A DNA stretch of 64,000 nucleotides, from the NCBI GenBank assembly GCA_900317845.1, contig ONII01000019.1, forward strand, positions 28,057-92,056, written 5' to 3'. Of the stretch, positions 1 through 8,221 are shown piece by piece. The position numbers were made by a program, and so were the translations under genes. This stretch comes from an uncultured Bacteroidales bacterium (GTDB lineage Bacteria > Bacteroidota > Bacteroidia > Bacteroidales > UBA932). Each line of letters opens with the position of its first letter. Positions within the stretch are counted from its first letter, which is position 1. The notes under the pieces were generated by a model. That model was given only the letters and a program-made list of their open reading frames with translations. It was not told the origin of the DNA and did no database searches.

Positions 1-1259
1 TCCTCGTAGCCGCGGTCGATCTGCTCAATGTTGTCGATGGTGGAAGTGCCTTTGGCGCTCATGGCGGCCAGCAGCATGGCAATACCCGCACGGATATCCG
101 GCGACACCAGCCGTGCGGCCTTGAGGGTGATGCGGTGGTCGTGGCCGATCACCACCGCGCGGTGCGGATCGCAGAGGATAATCTGCGCGCCCATGTCAAT
201 GAGGCGGTCCACAAAGAACAGGCGGCTCTCGAACATCTTCTGGTGAATGAGCACGCTGCCTTTGCACTGGGTGGCCACCACCAGCATCACGGACAAGAGG
301 TCCGGGGTGAGGCCCGGCCAGGGGGCGTCCGCAAGGGTCATGATGGACCCGTCCAGGAACGACTCAATCTCGTAGCTCTCCTGCGCGGGAACGTAAATAT
401 CGTCCCCCTGCTGCTCCAGCTTGATGCCCAGGCGGCGGAAGGCGTCCGGAATAATGCCCAGGTCATAGTAGGACACGTCCTTGATGGTGAGGCTGCTCTG
501 GCAGATGGCGGCCATGCCAATGAACGAGCCCACCTCGATCATGTCCGGCAGGATCTTATGCAAGGTGCCGTGCAACGACTCTACGCCATGGATGCGCAGA
601 AGGTTAGAGCCTACGCCGTCGATGTACGCGCCCATGCGGTTGAGCATTTTGCACAGTTGCTGGAGGTAGGGTTCGCAGGCGGCGTTGTAGATGGTGGTGG
701 TGCCTTTGGCCAGCACAGCGGCCATGACAATGTTGGCCGTACCGGTCACGGAGGCCTCGTCCAGGAGCATGTATCGGCCCACCAATCGGCCTTCCTGCGT
801 AAGGTGGAACGCGCGCCGCGAAGGGTCGTAGTCCATTTGGGCGCCCAGCTTCACCATGCCGTCCAGGTGGGTATCCACCCTTCTACGGCCGATTTTGTCG
901 CCGCCGGGCTTGGCGAACCACGCATGGCCGAACCGGCTCAAAAGCGGGCCCACAACCATCACCGAACCGCGCAGCTTGGCGCATTTTTGCACGAATTCCT
1001 CCGTCTCGATGTAGGCGGTGTCCACGGCATCGGCCTGGAAGGTGTACATACCCTTGGCCAGGCGCGTCACTTTTACGCCCATCTGCTGGAGCAGGTCGAT
1101 CAGGTTTTTCACATCCAGGATTTCCGGAATGTTGGAAATGGTGACCGGCTCGCTGGTGAGCAGCACGGCGCTGATTACTTCCAGGGCCTCGTTCTTGGCG
1201 CCCTGCGGGGTAATGGTGCCGGACAACTTGTGTCCGCCTTCGATGATAAATTTAGACAT
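1..1259 (-). CDS. murA: UDP-N-acetylglucosamine 1-carboxyvinyltransferase MurA (partial, C-terminus off the left edge)
   Basis: Catalyses the first committed step of peptidoglycan synthesis in the cytoplasm, transferring enolpyruvate from PEP to UDP-GlcNAc. Read on the minus strand it begins MSKFIIEGGHKLSGTITPQG and continues through the family motif GPLLSRFG to a segment near the edge resembling the conserved TSTIDNIEQIDRGYE close to the MurA C-terminus, so only a few residues are missing. The active-site loop reads KPGGDKIGRRR: the usual loop Cys (Cys115 in E. coli) is Asp (codon at 897-899). Asp here is known in naturally fosfomycin-resistant MurA proteins. The ATG overlaps the last 8 bases of murB, so the two are probably translationally coupled in an aspS-murB-murA transcript. 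Family assignment is secure; the resistance phenotype is inferred. Confidence 0.96.
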   Translation of the reverse strand, partial: MSKFIIEGGHKLSGTITPQGAKNEALEVISAVLLTSEPVTISNIPEILDVKNLIDLLQQMGVKVTRLAKGMYTFQADAVDTAYIETEEFVQKCAKLRGSVMVVGPLLSRFGHAWFAKPGGDKIGRRRVDTHLDGMVKLGAQMDYDPSRRAFHLTQEGRLVGRYMLLDEASVTGTANIVMAAVLAKGTTTIYNAACEPYLQQLCKMLNRMGAYIDGVGSNLLRIHGVESLHGTLHKILPDMIEVGSFIGMAAICQSSLTIKDVSYYDLGIIPDAFRRLGIKLEQQGDDIYVPAQESYEIESFLDGSIMTLADAPWPGLTPDLLSVMLVVATQCKGSVLIHQKMFESRLFFVDRLIDMGAQIILCDPHRAVVIGHDHRITLKAARLVSPDIRAGIAMLLAAMSAKGTSTIDNIEQIDRGYE

Positions 1260-2361
1260 GCTCTACCTCGGGATGAAGGGTGATACCGTATTTTTGTTCT
1301 ATGGTTTTGATAATTTGCTGTTCCAGGCCGATGATATCCTCCGGAGAAGCTGTACCTGAGGCATTTACAATCACCAGCGGCTGCTTTTGGTACACTTGGG
1401 CGCCGCCGCTGCGTGCGCCTTTGAACCCGCACTGCTCGATCATCCAGGCGGCGGGAACCTTGATGCTGTCCCCTACCTCGTAATGAGGCACCTGATAGTC
1501 AGGGCCGTTGTCTTCCCGGGCGATGGCCACAATGCGCTGGAAGTGCTCGCGGGAGATGACGGGGTTGCAGAAGAAGCTGCCCGCACTCCCCAGTTCCTCC
1601 ACCGCCGGCAGTTTCTGCTGCCGAATGCCGATGATAGCGTTGCGGATATCAGCAGGGCGAAGCGTAGTGGAGTTCCCCGGAACAGGCGCTTTCCCGCTTT
1701 CCTCCAATGCTTTACGGACGCCGCCATAGTCCAGGCGGGGCTGGGGGGTGCGGCTGAGGCGGTAGGTGACGGCGGTGATGACGTAGCGGCCTTTCCACTC
1801 GGTCTTGAACTTGGAGGTGCGGTAGCCGTACGCGCAGGTGGCCGGGTCGATGGTGACAAACTGCCCCGTGGTGCGGTCATAGGCCCGGATGGAGGCGATG
1901 ATATCCTTGGCCTCCACGCCGTAGGCGCCAATGTTCTGCACGGCACTGGCCCCCACCTCCCCGGGAATGAGCGAGAGGTTTTCCGGGCCCCAGAGGCCCT
2001 CCTCCGCCGCCCAGGCGCAGAATTCGTCAAAGACCACCCCGGCACCAAGGGTGACCAGGGTTGGAGATACGCTCGCTTCGCTCGGTATGACAGAGGAGAC
2101 AACCAGCTGGGCATCCTCGTCATTCCGAGGCCCGGAGGGCCGAGTGAATCTCATGCCGCAATGCAGCACGGTGCCGGGGAAATCCCGGGTGAAGAGGAGG
2201 TTGGAGCCGCCGCCCATCACCAGAACGGGCTGGGGCAGGGAGTCCCAGTCCAGGGCCGGGAGATCCGCCTCTTCCGTCACCTCCACATACAGGGCGCAGT
2301 GCACCTGCATCCGGAAGGTGTTCCGGGCGGAGAGGTCGTAGTTTGCAGTCTTCGTTACCAT
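1252..2361 (-). CDS. murB: UDP-N-acetylenolpyruvoylglucosamine reductase MurB with an in-frame repeat insertion
   Basis: FAD- and NADPH-dependent reductase that makes UDP-MurNAc, the step after MurA. Type I MurB signatures in order are NTFRM, GGGSNLLF (FAD loop), LSLIPGEVGASAVQNIGAYGVE, CAYGYRTSKFK, SAGSFFCNPVI (catalytic Ser) and the C-terminal glutamate region HPEVEHV. I chose the ATG at 2361 because it leads straight into YDLSARNTF; an upstream in-frame start at 2427 adds only poorly conserved residues. The product is about 369 aa. Between the FAD loop and the LGAGVVFDEF strand there is an extra stretch of about 30 residues (RPSGPRNDEDAQ... to ...VIPSEASVSPT). It is encoded by a palindromic repeat also found between genes in this window. 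The 3' end overlaps murA by 8 bp. Confidence 0.95.
   Translation of the reverse strand: MVTKTANYDLSARNTFRMQVHCALYVEVTEEADLPALDWDSLPQPVLVMGGGSNLLFTRDFPGTVLHCGMRFTRPSGPRNDEDAQLVVSSVIPSEASVSPTLVTLGAGVVFDEFCAWAAEEGLWGPENLSLIPGEVGASAVQNIGAYGVEAKDIIASIRAYDRTTGQFVTIDPATCAYGYRTSKFKTEWKGRYVITAVTYRLSRTPQPRLDYGGVRKALEESGKAPVPGNSTTLRPADIRNAIIGIRQQKLPAVEELGSAGSFFCNPVISREHFQRIVAIAREDNGPDYQVPHYEVGDSIKVPAAWMIEQCGFKGARSGGAQVYQKQPLVIVNASGTASPEDIIGLEQQIIKTIEQKYGITLHPEVEHV
2063..2152 (-). repeat. Composite GTCAT/ATCTC palindromic repeat inserted in murB
   Basis: Two facing units: GAGAT...ATGAC at 2064-2091 and GTCAT...ATCTC at 2119-2152, separated by 27 nt. Each unit has an internal dyad (CTCGC-TTCG-type and CGAGGCCC/GGGCCGAG). 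The whole spans 89 bp between outer GAGAT and ATCTC and is translated in frame inside MurB. The MBOAT gene carries the same GAGAT..ATGAC / GTCAT..ATCTC architecture, also 89 bp, at 21993-22081. Confidence 0.8.
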
Positions 2362-2389
2362 AGGCTCAGGGGCACTTGGAACTATTATT

Positions 2390-2446
2390 GCCCCGCACTG
2401 GGGCTTATTGGGTGCCTTCTGGGGCAAAAAAGGTCGATTTTGCCCC
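2390..2446 (-). other. Two hairpins in the aspS-murB gap
   Basis: The 92-bp gap holds GCCCC-GCACT-GGGGC (2390-2404) and a 9-bp stem GGGGCAAAA/TTTTGCCCC (2421-2446, 8-nt loop). Neither is followed by a convincing U-tract on the minus strand, so they look more like processing or attenuation hairpins than a full terminator. Function is unknown. Confidence 0.5.
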
Positions 2447-2453
2447 GCAACGC

Positions 2454-4226
2454 TTATTCTGCGGCGGGACGCAGGTCTATCTGGAGTTCGTCCAGCTGGG
2501 CCTGGTCGATCTCCGACGGGCTGTCAATCATCACATCCCTGCCCTGGTTGTTCTTGGGGAAGGCGATGTAGTCGCGGATGGTGTCCTGACCGCCCATGAG
2601 GGCGCACACGCGGTCGAAGCCGAAGGCCAGACCTCCGTGCGGCGGAGCACCGAACTTGAAGGCGTTGATGATGAAACCGAACTTGTACTCGGCCTCTTCC
2701 GGGCCGATGCCCAGGACCTCGAACATGCGCTTTTGCATATCGGCATTATGGATACGGATGCTGCCGCCACCCAGCTCGTTGCCGTTGAGCACGAAGTCGT
2801 AGGCGTTGGCGCATACGCGCTCCAGGTCTTCTTTCTTGTCGCTGTAGAACCAGGCCTCGTGCTCCGGCTTGGGTGCCGTGAAGGGATGGTGCATGGCGTA
2901 GAAGCGCTGGGTTTCGTCGTCCCATTCCAGGAGCGGGAAGTCCACAATCCACAGCGGAGCGAACTCCTTGGGGTTGCGGAGGCCCAGGCGGCCACCCATT
3001 TCCAGGCGCAGGACGCCCAGCATGGTTTGCACTTTGCGCTTGTTGGCGCCGCTCATCACCAGCATGAGGTCCCCGGGCTTGGCTTCGGCCTTGGCGGCCA
3101 GCAGGGCCAGGTCATCGGCCCCGTAAAACTTGTCGATGGAGCTTTTGAAGGTGCCGTCAGCGTTGACTTTCACGTAGATGAGGCCCTTGGCGCCCACCTG
3201 CGGACGCTTGACCCATTCGGTGAGCTCGTCCAGCTGCTTGCGGGTATATTCCGCGGCACCGGGCACGCAGATGGCGCCAATATAGGCGGCATCGTCCAGG
3301 ACGCTGAAGCCTTTGCCCTTGGCGGCCTCCGTGAGCTCATGAATGGTCATGCCAAAACGGACATCCGGTTTGTCCGAACCGTAGTTGTCCATGGCATCGT
3401 ACCAGCTCATGCGGGGCATGGGGTTGGGGATGTCCACGCCCAGGACGTTCTTGAAGATGGTGCGCATCATGCCCTCGAACATGTTCAGGACATCTTCCTG
3501 CTCCACGAAGGACATTTCGCAGTCTATCTGGGTGAATTCCGGCTGGCGGTCTGCGCGGAGGTCTTCGTCGCGGAAGCAGCGGACAATCTGGAAGTAGCGG
3601 TCATAGCCGGCCACCATCAGGAGCTGCTTGAAGGTCTGGGGGCTCTGCGGCAGGGCGTAGAACTGGCCGGGGTTCATGCGGGAAGGAACCACAAAGTCGC
3701 GGGCGCCTTCCGGGGTGCTCTTGATGAGGTACGGGGTTTCAATTTCCATGAAACCGTTGGCGTCCAGGTAGTTGCGAACCTCATGTGCCACCCGGTGACG
3801 AAGGGCCAGGGCGCGCTGCAGCGGGCCGCGGCGGAGGTCCAGGTAGCGGTATTTGGCGCGAAGGTCTTCGCCGCCGTCGCTCTCTTCCTCAATGGTGAAG
3901 GGCGGCGTAACGCTCTTGTTCAGGATGGTGATGGCTTCCAGTTTGATCTCAATGTCGCCGGTGGGCATCTTGGGGTTTTTGGCCTGACGCTCTACCACCT
4001 CACCCTTAGCTTGAATCACGAATTCGCGGCCCAGGGAGGTAGCCACCTCCACCAGCGCTGCGGGGGCGTCCGCCTCCACTACCAGCTGGGTAATCCCATA
4101 ACGGTCCCTGAGGTCGATAAAGGTCATGCCGCCCAGTTTACGGGCTTTCTGGACCCATCCAGCCAGGGTCACCTGCTGTCCTTTGTTCTCAATGCGGAGT
4201 TCCCCGCATGTGTGTGTTCTGTACAT
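2454..4226 (-). CDS. aspS: Aspartate--tRNA ligase
   Basis: Class II aminoacyl-tRNA synthetase that charges tRNA-Asp. At 590 aa it has the length typical of the bacterial type. The order is an N-terminal OB-fold anticodon-binding domain ([18 protein letters not shown]), motif 2 around [18 protein letters not shown], the bacterial GAD insertion in the middle, and motif 3 near the C-terminus ([16 protein letters not shown]). The start ATG follows a 5' region of AT-rich sequence. It is the first gene of a leftward group with murB and murA. Identity is secure; whether it aminoacylates Asn-tRNA as well cannot be judged here. Confidence 0.97.
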   Translation of the reverse strand: MYRTHTCGELRIENKGQQVTLAGWVQKARKLGGMTFIDLRDRYGITQLVVEADAPAALVEVATSLGREFVIQAKGEVVERQAKNPKMPTGDIEIKLEAITILNKSVTPPFTIEEESDGGEDLRAKYRYLDLRRGPLQRALALRHRVAHEVRNYLDANGFMEIETPYLIKSTPEGARDFVVPSRMNPGQFYALPQSPQTFKQLLMVAGYDRYFQIVRCFRDEDLRADRQPEFTQIDCEMSFVEQEDVLNMFEGMMRTIFKNVLGVDIPNPMPRMSWYDAMDNYGSDKPDVRFGMTIHELTEAAKGKGFSVLDDAAYIGAICVPGAAEYTRKQLDELTEWVKRPQVGAKGLIYVKVNADGTFKSSIDKFYGADDLALLAAKAEAKPGDLMLVMSGANKRKVQTMLGVLRLEMGGRLGLRNPKEFAPLWIVDFPLLEWDDETQRFYAMHHPFTAPKPEHEAWFYSDKKEDLERVCANAYDFVLNGNELGGGSIRIHNADMQKRMFEVLGIGPEEAEYKFGFIINAFKFGAPPHGGLAFGFDRVCALMGGQDTIRDYIAFPKNNQGRDVMIDSPSEIDQAQLDELQIDLRPAAE

Positions 4227-4253
4227 ATAGTTTACTTGATTTCTTTCAAACTA

Positions 4254-4261
4254 CAAATTTA
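4254..4261 (-). promoter_or_regulatory. Candidate -7 box for aspS
   Basis: On the minus strand this reads TAAATTTG, matching the Bacteroidetes TAnnTTTG -7 consensus, 28 bp upstream of the aspS ATG. No good -33 TTTG is seen at the expected distance. Confidence 0.45.
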
Positions 4262-4310
4262 CAAAAACTATTTGGATTATATGCCTCGACTCTTCTGAAG
4301 CGTAAATAAG

Positions 4311-4341
4311 TTGTATATTTATTAAACTTTGTTTATCTTTG
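4311..4341 (+). promoter_or_regulatory. Bacteroidetes-type promoter for the HTH-nucleotidyltransferase gene
   Basis: TTG at 4311-4313, a 20-bp spacer, then TATCTTTG at 4334-4341. The predicted transcript start is a few bases before the ATG at 4356, leaving a very short leader. Confidence 0.65.
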
Positions 4342-4355
4342 CAAAAAACAGAAGT

Positions 4356-4856
4356 ATGGTTGCACCCAACATCAAACGCATGCGCCTTGCCAGAGGGATG
4401 ACCCAGGAACAAGTTGGGATTCTCGCTGGCATGACTAAATCGCAAATCTCCCGCATGGAAAACGGGAAACTGGGAAGTGCGGAAACGTTCTCCAGGGTCT
4501 TGGATGCGCTTGGCTACCGTTCCGTGGTCACCTATATAGATGAGCGCCCCAGTACAAAACTGGATAAAGAAACGGTTTTAAGCCTGCTAAAAGTTTACTA
4601 TTTATACAACCGGGCGCATTTGGGCATTGAGCGTATTGGCCTGTTTGGCAGTTTTGCCCGGGACGAGGCCGGACCGCAGAGCGATATTGACATCCTGGTG
4701 TCTCTGAAAAGGCCCTCCTTGTTTTTATACCAGACCATCACCGAGCAACTGGGAACGGTCTTGGGACGCAAAATAGACCTTGTTTCGGCCAAATCCCGTT
4801 TCCGGGAAGGTTTTCTTGAAAACATCCAAAAAGACATCGTCTATGTTACAGACTGA
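4356..4856 (+). CDS. Xre-type HTH fused to MNT-family nucleotidyltransferase (MntA-like antitoxin)
   Basis: The protein is 166 aa from the ATG at 4356, chosen because it follows a good promoter and starts directly at the HTH (MVAPNIKRMRLARGMTQEQV). Residues 1-60 are a Cro/C1-type helix-turn-helix. The C-terminal half is a minimal nucleotidyltransferase with the GSX10DXD motif (GSFARDEAGPQSDID). In MntA/HepT pairs this enzyme class AMPylates and neutralises a HEPN RNase toxin. The partner would be the next gene, which overlaps by 14 bp but survives only as a 49-aa remnant. The fused HTH suggests autoregulation. It may be an orphan antitoxin or have another role; the catalytic motif appears intact. 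Confidence 0.8.
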   Translation: MVAPNIKRMRLARGMTQEQVGILAGMTKSQISRMENGKLGSAETFSRVLDALGYRSVVTYIDERPSTKLDKETVLSLLKVYYLYNRAHLGIERIGLFGSFARDEAGPQSDIDILVSLKRPSLFLYQTITEQLGTVLGRKIDLVSAKSRFREGFLENIQKDIVYVTD

Positions 4857-4992
4857 AGAACGCATAGCAACGCTCCTGGATGCCGCCATTCAGGAAATGG
4901 AACTCCTGGCTCAAATGAGTGCCGATATTACCCGCCCGGATGATTTTGTCTCCAGCCTTTACGGAATGACGGTTTACAGGGCTTACAGATAG
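4843..4992 (+). pseudogene. Truncated HEPN (DUF86/HepT-like) toxin remnant
   Basis: An ORF of 49 codons overlaps the nucleotidyltransferase stop by 14 bp, the usual geometry of an antitoxin-toxin operon. Its sequence (MLQTEERIATLLDAAIQEM, then DDFVSSLYGMTVYRA) resembles the first helices of DUF86/HEPN proteins. These families normally continue for about 60-90 more residues, including the RX4-6H ribonuclease motif. Here a TAG follows at once, and the ksgA ATG begins 5 bp later. The catalytic part is therefore missing and the fragment should be inactive. The family match comes from recognition of the N-terminal pattern and is moderate. Confidence 0.6.
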
Positions 4993-4996
4993 TAAC

Positions 4997-5809
4997 ATGG
5001 AAGTACGTGCAAAAAAAGCCCTCGGGCAGCATTTTCTCACCGACCAAAAGGTCGCCAGGGCCATTGTGGATGCCCTGTCATGCCCGGCCCCGACCGGGCA
5101 TCTCTTCCCCGTGCTGGAGGTTGGGCCAGGGATGGGTGTGTTGACCCAGTACCTGCTGGAGCGGGAAGACATCGACCTTAAACTCATTGAGATTGACTCG
5201 GAGAGCGTAGAGTACCTGCTCACCCACTTTGCGGGCATGCAGGGGCGGCTCATGGAGGGCGATTTCCTCACCCTCAAACTGGAGAAGCTGTTCCCGGAGC
5301 AGTTTGCCATTATCGGCAATTTTCCGTACAACATTTCCTCGCAGATTTTCTTTAAGGTGCTGGACTACAAGGACCAGATTCCGCAGGTGGTGGGCATGGT
5401 GCAGAAGGAAGTGGCGGAGCGCATTGCGGAAAAACCCGGCTCCAAGACGTACGGCATCCTGAGCGTGCTGCTGCAGGCCTGGTACGACATTGAATACCTG
5501 TTCACCGTGGGCTCCGGCTGCTTTGCGCCCCCGCCCAAGGTGGAGAGCGCCGTCATCCGCCTCACCCGCAATAGCCGCACGGACCTCGGTTGCGACGAGG
5601 CCTTATTCAAAACCGTGGTAAAAACCGCTTTCGGACAGCGCCGCAAGATGATGCGCAATCCTCTAAAGCCGCTGGCCCGCGCCAAGGCGGAACGCAGCGG
5701 CTGGTCCGAGGAACAGTTAGCGGATTTCCTGGCTCAGGAGGTCTTTTCCCTCCGCCCGGAACGCTTATCCGTAGAAGATTTCGTGGCGCTTACCAACTTA
5801 CTGGCATAA
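4997..5809 (+). CDS. rsmA: 16S rRNA dimethyladenosine transferase KsgA/RsmA with a small repeat-derived insertion
   Basis: Dimethylates two adjacent adenosines near the 3' end of 16S rRNA using S-adenosylmethionine, late in 30S assembly. At 270 aa it has normal family length. Motifs are KKALGQHFLTDQ at the N-terminus, the SAM-binding LEVGPGMGVLTQ, and the catalytic IIGNFPYNISSQI. Between the first helix (AIVDAL) and LEVGPG lies SCPAPTGHLFPV, encoded by a 28-bp palindromic repeat (5077-5104). Bacteroidetes homologues usually have a shorter link there. The ATG is 5 bp after the HEPN remnant stop, so it may be cotranscribed with that module. The 3' end overlaps the convergent GH31 gene by 20 bp. 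Confidence 0.95.
   Translation: MEVRAKKALGQHFLTDQKVARAIVDALSCPAPTGHLFPVLEVGPGMGVLTQYLLEREDIDLKLIEIDSESVEYLLTHFAGMQGRLMEGDFLTLKLEKLFPEQFAIIGNFPYNISSQIFFKVLDYKDQIPQVVGMVQKEVAERIAEKPGSKTYGILSVLLQAWYDIEYLFTVGSGCFAPPPKVESAVIRLTRNSRTDLGCDEALFKTVVKTAFGQRRKMMRNPLKPLARAKAERSGWSEEQLADFLAQEVFSLRPERLSVEDFVALTNLLA
5077..5104 (+). repeat. 28-bp GTCAT...ATCTC palindrome inside ksgA
   Basis: Arms ATGCCCGG and CCGGGCAT form a perfect 8-bp stem. The 28-mer matches the unit in the MBOAT gene (21993-22020, opposite strand) at 26 of 28 positions, but it is read in a different frame relative to the codons in the two genes. Confidence 0.8.
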
Positions 5810-8102
5810 CGCAAGCCTCATGGGTGGCGGCGTTGTACTGGCATTCCAGCGTGAGTCCGTTGAGCGTAGCCTGCGGACAGCGGGAAGCTCCGCCCAGTAC
5901 CAGCGAGAGTTTGCGACTTACGGGTTTCCCTGCATAAGAGCCCTCTGAAGGGCCGATTTCTACCGTCACGCCTGCAGCGTTGGCGGTTTTTTCGATGCGC
6001 GTGGAGGCATACTGCGTGGGATAGGCCTGGGAAACGCCATCGTCCTCATAGTGCACATAGCTGCTATGTCCTTTGCCGGGGGCGATGTAGATGCGCAGCT
6101 CGTCGGAGATGGACTGCAGGTGCTGGATGCCCTCGCCGGCCAGCGGCAGGATGGCGCCGGCCTTCACGAACCAGCAGTTCTGGTCGATGGAATAGGTCAG
6201 TTTCTGAACCGTGCCGCCTTTCAGGATCTTGTGATGGGCCATATCGTACCAGTCGGTGCCGGCGGGGAGCCACACATCGCGGTGGGCCAGGCCATCGGCC
6301 CCAACGGGTTCGCATACCGTTGCGGCCAGGATATTATCGCCAAAGAAGTATTCCTGCTTCCAGGTATAAGCCTCGGCCTTTTCCGGATATTCATAATAGA
6401 GCGGACGGCACAGGGAAATACCCTTCTCGTAGGCCTGGCGGGCCATATCATAGATATAAGGCGTAAGGGCGTAGCGTAGTTCCAGGGCCTCCTTCATGTA
6501 CTGATAGTGCTCCGGGAACATCCAGATGCGGCGTTCCAGGATGGCCGATGACGTGCTGTGTGTCTTGAAAATCGGGGAAAATACGCCGTACTGCAGCCAG
6601 CGGGTGAAGAGTTCGGGATCCGTGGGATTGTCTTCCCGCTGCATGTGGCCGCCCAGGTCGTGGCCCCAGTAGCCGTAGAGCACGTTGGAAGCCGTGGCGG
6701 TGAATTCCGGCAGATAGCCCAGTACTTCCCACTTGATGAAGGTGTCACCGGAGAAGCCCAGCTGATAGCGATGGCTGCCCAGGCCGCCCCAGCGGTGGTA
6801 GATGAGCGGACGCTCGGCCTGTTCGGGGGCCAGGCCGCGGGAACGGCGGATCTTGTCGTGGAAGAAGGTATGGTTCAGCCAGAAGGTGTTGCTCAGCCCC
6901 GGCACATACTTGCTTTCCTTCCACTGCTGCCAGTCCAGCCACCAGAAATCCACGCCCTGCTTCTCCAGGGGATGCAGCACGGAGTTGAAATAGGCATCGG
7001 CCCAGGCACGCTGGTCCATGCGGAAGGGCACGCTGGCATGATAGCCGTCGCGCTTCACATAGCCGCGGGGACCGTCATAGTCGTCGGTACGCGACAGGTA
7101 GTCCTTCACGAAAGCCGGATACACCTGCTCCCGCACCACGATGCCGGAAGCCGGGTGCAGGTTGAGGGAGGTCTTCAGGTTCATGCTATGCACCTGGTTC
7201 AAGAAGCCTTCGGGATCTTCGATGAGGTCCCGGTTCCAAGTGTAGCCGGTCCAGCCGATGCTCTGGCCGAACTCGTCCCTACGCTGGCGCCGGGCGGCAC
7301 CCCGCCACGTCTCGTGCCAGTCCATGTCGATCACCATCACGTCGATAGGCAGCTCCCGCTGACGGAATTCCTGGCCTAGGGCGATGAATTCCTTGTCAGT
7401 ATAGGCCCAGTAGCGGCTCCACCAGTAACCGAAGACGAACTTGGGAGGCATGGGGATGTTGCCGGCCACTTTGGCGTAATCGGCCAGGGCGGCCTTGTAG
7501 TCGTGACCATAGGCGAACAGGTACAGGTCCTGACGCTCCCCTTCCGGCCGGGCGGCCACCCAGGAGCCCCAGTCGCTGTCATCGTCCACAAACAGGTGAC
7601 GCTGGCTCTCGTCCACAACGGCCCAGCCGTCGCGGGACAGGATGCCCTTCTCCATGGGGTCGTTGAAGTTGATCTTTTCCGGACCCTGGCAGCCGTCCAG
7701 CGTACGGGCGGTGCCCATCAGGTTGCCTTTGTCCTCCATGCCGGGATGCCACTTGACGGCCTTTCCGTTCAGTTTGAAGGACACGGACAGGTTGTCGGCC
7801 GACAAAGGACCTTCCCCGCCCTTGTACACGAGGGTAAGGGACTTCGTTTTCAGGGTCAGGGCTCCGCCCGTGCGGGAAACGCTGAAGGCCGGCACCGGCA
7901 GGTCGCGGTTCACAATAGCGAGGGAGGCGTGGTCTTCGAACTGGCCGTCGGCCGCCCATTCCAGGCGCAGCAGACGGTCCGTGAGCACGGTGAAACGGGC
8001 TTTTCCTTCCACCACCTGGGCCTTGGGATTGGCCACGGGATTCTGTGCGAAGGCGGAGATACTTGCCAGCAGGAGGCAAAGGACAAATAATCGGGCTTTC
8101 AT
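5790..8102 (-). CDS. Exported glycoside hydrolase family 31 (alpha-glucosidase type)
   Basis: The protein is 770 aa with a signal peptide (MKARLFVLCLLLASISAFAQ). It has an N-terminal beta-sandwich, then the GH31 barrel: FGYWWSRYWAYTD, VMVIDMDWHE, the nucleophile Asp at about residue 390 in FWWLDWQ, the acid/base Asp at about 453 in FSGDTF, and GYWGHDLGGH. C-terminal beta domains follow. It probably removes glucose from alpha-glucan oligosaccharides in the periplasm, the role of the SusB enzyme in the classical Sus locus, which belongs to a different family (GH97). It lies downstream of the GH13 genes but has its own promoter inside the preceding terminator. Linkage specificity (alpha-1,4, alpha-1,6 or xyloside) cannot be read from sequence. 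Confidence 0.93.
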   Translation of the reverse strand: MKARLFVLCLLLASISAFAQNPVANPKAQVVEGKARFTVLTDRLLRLEWAADGQFEDHASLAIVNRDLPVPAFSVSRTGGALTLKTKSLTLVYKGGEGPLSADNLSVSFKLNGKAVKWHPGMEDKGNLMGTARTLDGCQGPEKINFNDPMEKGILSRDGWAVVDESQRHLFVDDDSDWGSWVAARPEGERQDLYLFAYGHDYKAALADYAKVAGNIPMPPKFVFGYWWSRYWAYTDKEFIALGQEFRQRELPIDVMVIDMDWHETWRGAARRQRRDEFGQSIGWTGYTWNRDLIEDPEGFLNQVHSMNLKTSLNLHPASGIVVREQVYPAFVKDYLSRTDDYDGPRGYVKRDGYHASVPFRMDQRAWADAYFNSVLHPLEKQGVDFWWLDWQQWKESKYVPGLSNTFWLNHTFFHDKIRRSRGLAPEQAERPLIYHRWGGLGSHRYQLGFSGDTFIKWEVLGYLPEFTATASNVLYGYWGHDLGGHMQREDNPTDPELFTRWLQYGVFSPIFKTHSTSSAILERRIWMFPEHYQYMKEALELRYALTPYIYDMARQAYEKGISLCRPLYYEYPEKAEAYTWKQEYFFGDNILAATVCEPVGADGLAHRDVWLPAGTDWYDMAHHKILKGGTVQKLTYSIDQNCWFVKAGAILPLAGEGIQHLQSISDELRIYIAPGKGHSSYVHYEDDGVSQAYPTQYASTRIEKTANAAGVTVEIGPSEGSYAGKPVSRKLSLVLGGASRCPQATLNGLTLECQYNAATHEACVMPVSW

Positions 8103-8118
8103 ATCAGTTATTTTTCTA

Positions 8119-8150
8119 CAAATTTAATAAAAAAGGGGATGTTATGCAAA
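8119..8150 (-). promoter_or_regulatory. Promoter for the GH31 gene
   Basis: On the minus strand, TTTG (8147-8150), a 20-bp spacer and TAAATTTG (8119-8126) make a full-consensus Bacteroidetes promoter 17 bp from the ATG at 8102. It overlaps the terminator hairpin of the upstream gene. Confidence 0.75.
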
Positions 8151-8157
8151 CACCCCC
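8129..8157 (-). terminator. Rho-independent terminator after the SusA-like gene
   Basis: On the minus strand, GGGGTGTTT, loop GCAT, AACATCCCC (one bulge), then TTTTTT. It ends the sus transcript before the GH31 gene. Confidence 0.7.
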
Positions 8158-8221
8158 TCGCTCCAATGGTACAAACTACACACTAATGAACATTGGATTC
8201 ACGCCGCCTCACGACGGTGTT

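Noticed and set aside
135-1283. Long plus-strand open frame opposite murA
   Set aside because: It is the antisense of a clear MurA coding frame, His/Val-rich with no recognisable domain; long antisense frames are expected at this GC content.
2376-4298. 640-codon plus-strand frame opposite aspS
   Set aside because: Exactly overlies AspRS, with low-complexity antisense composition and no signals of its own.
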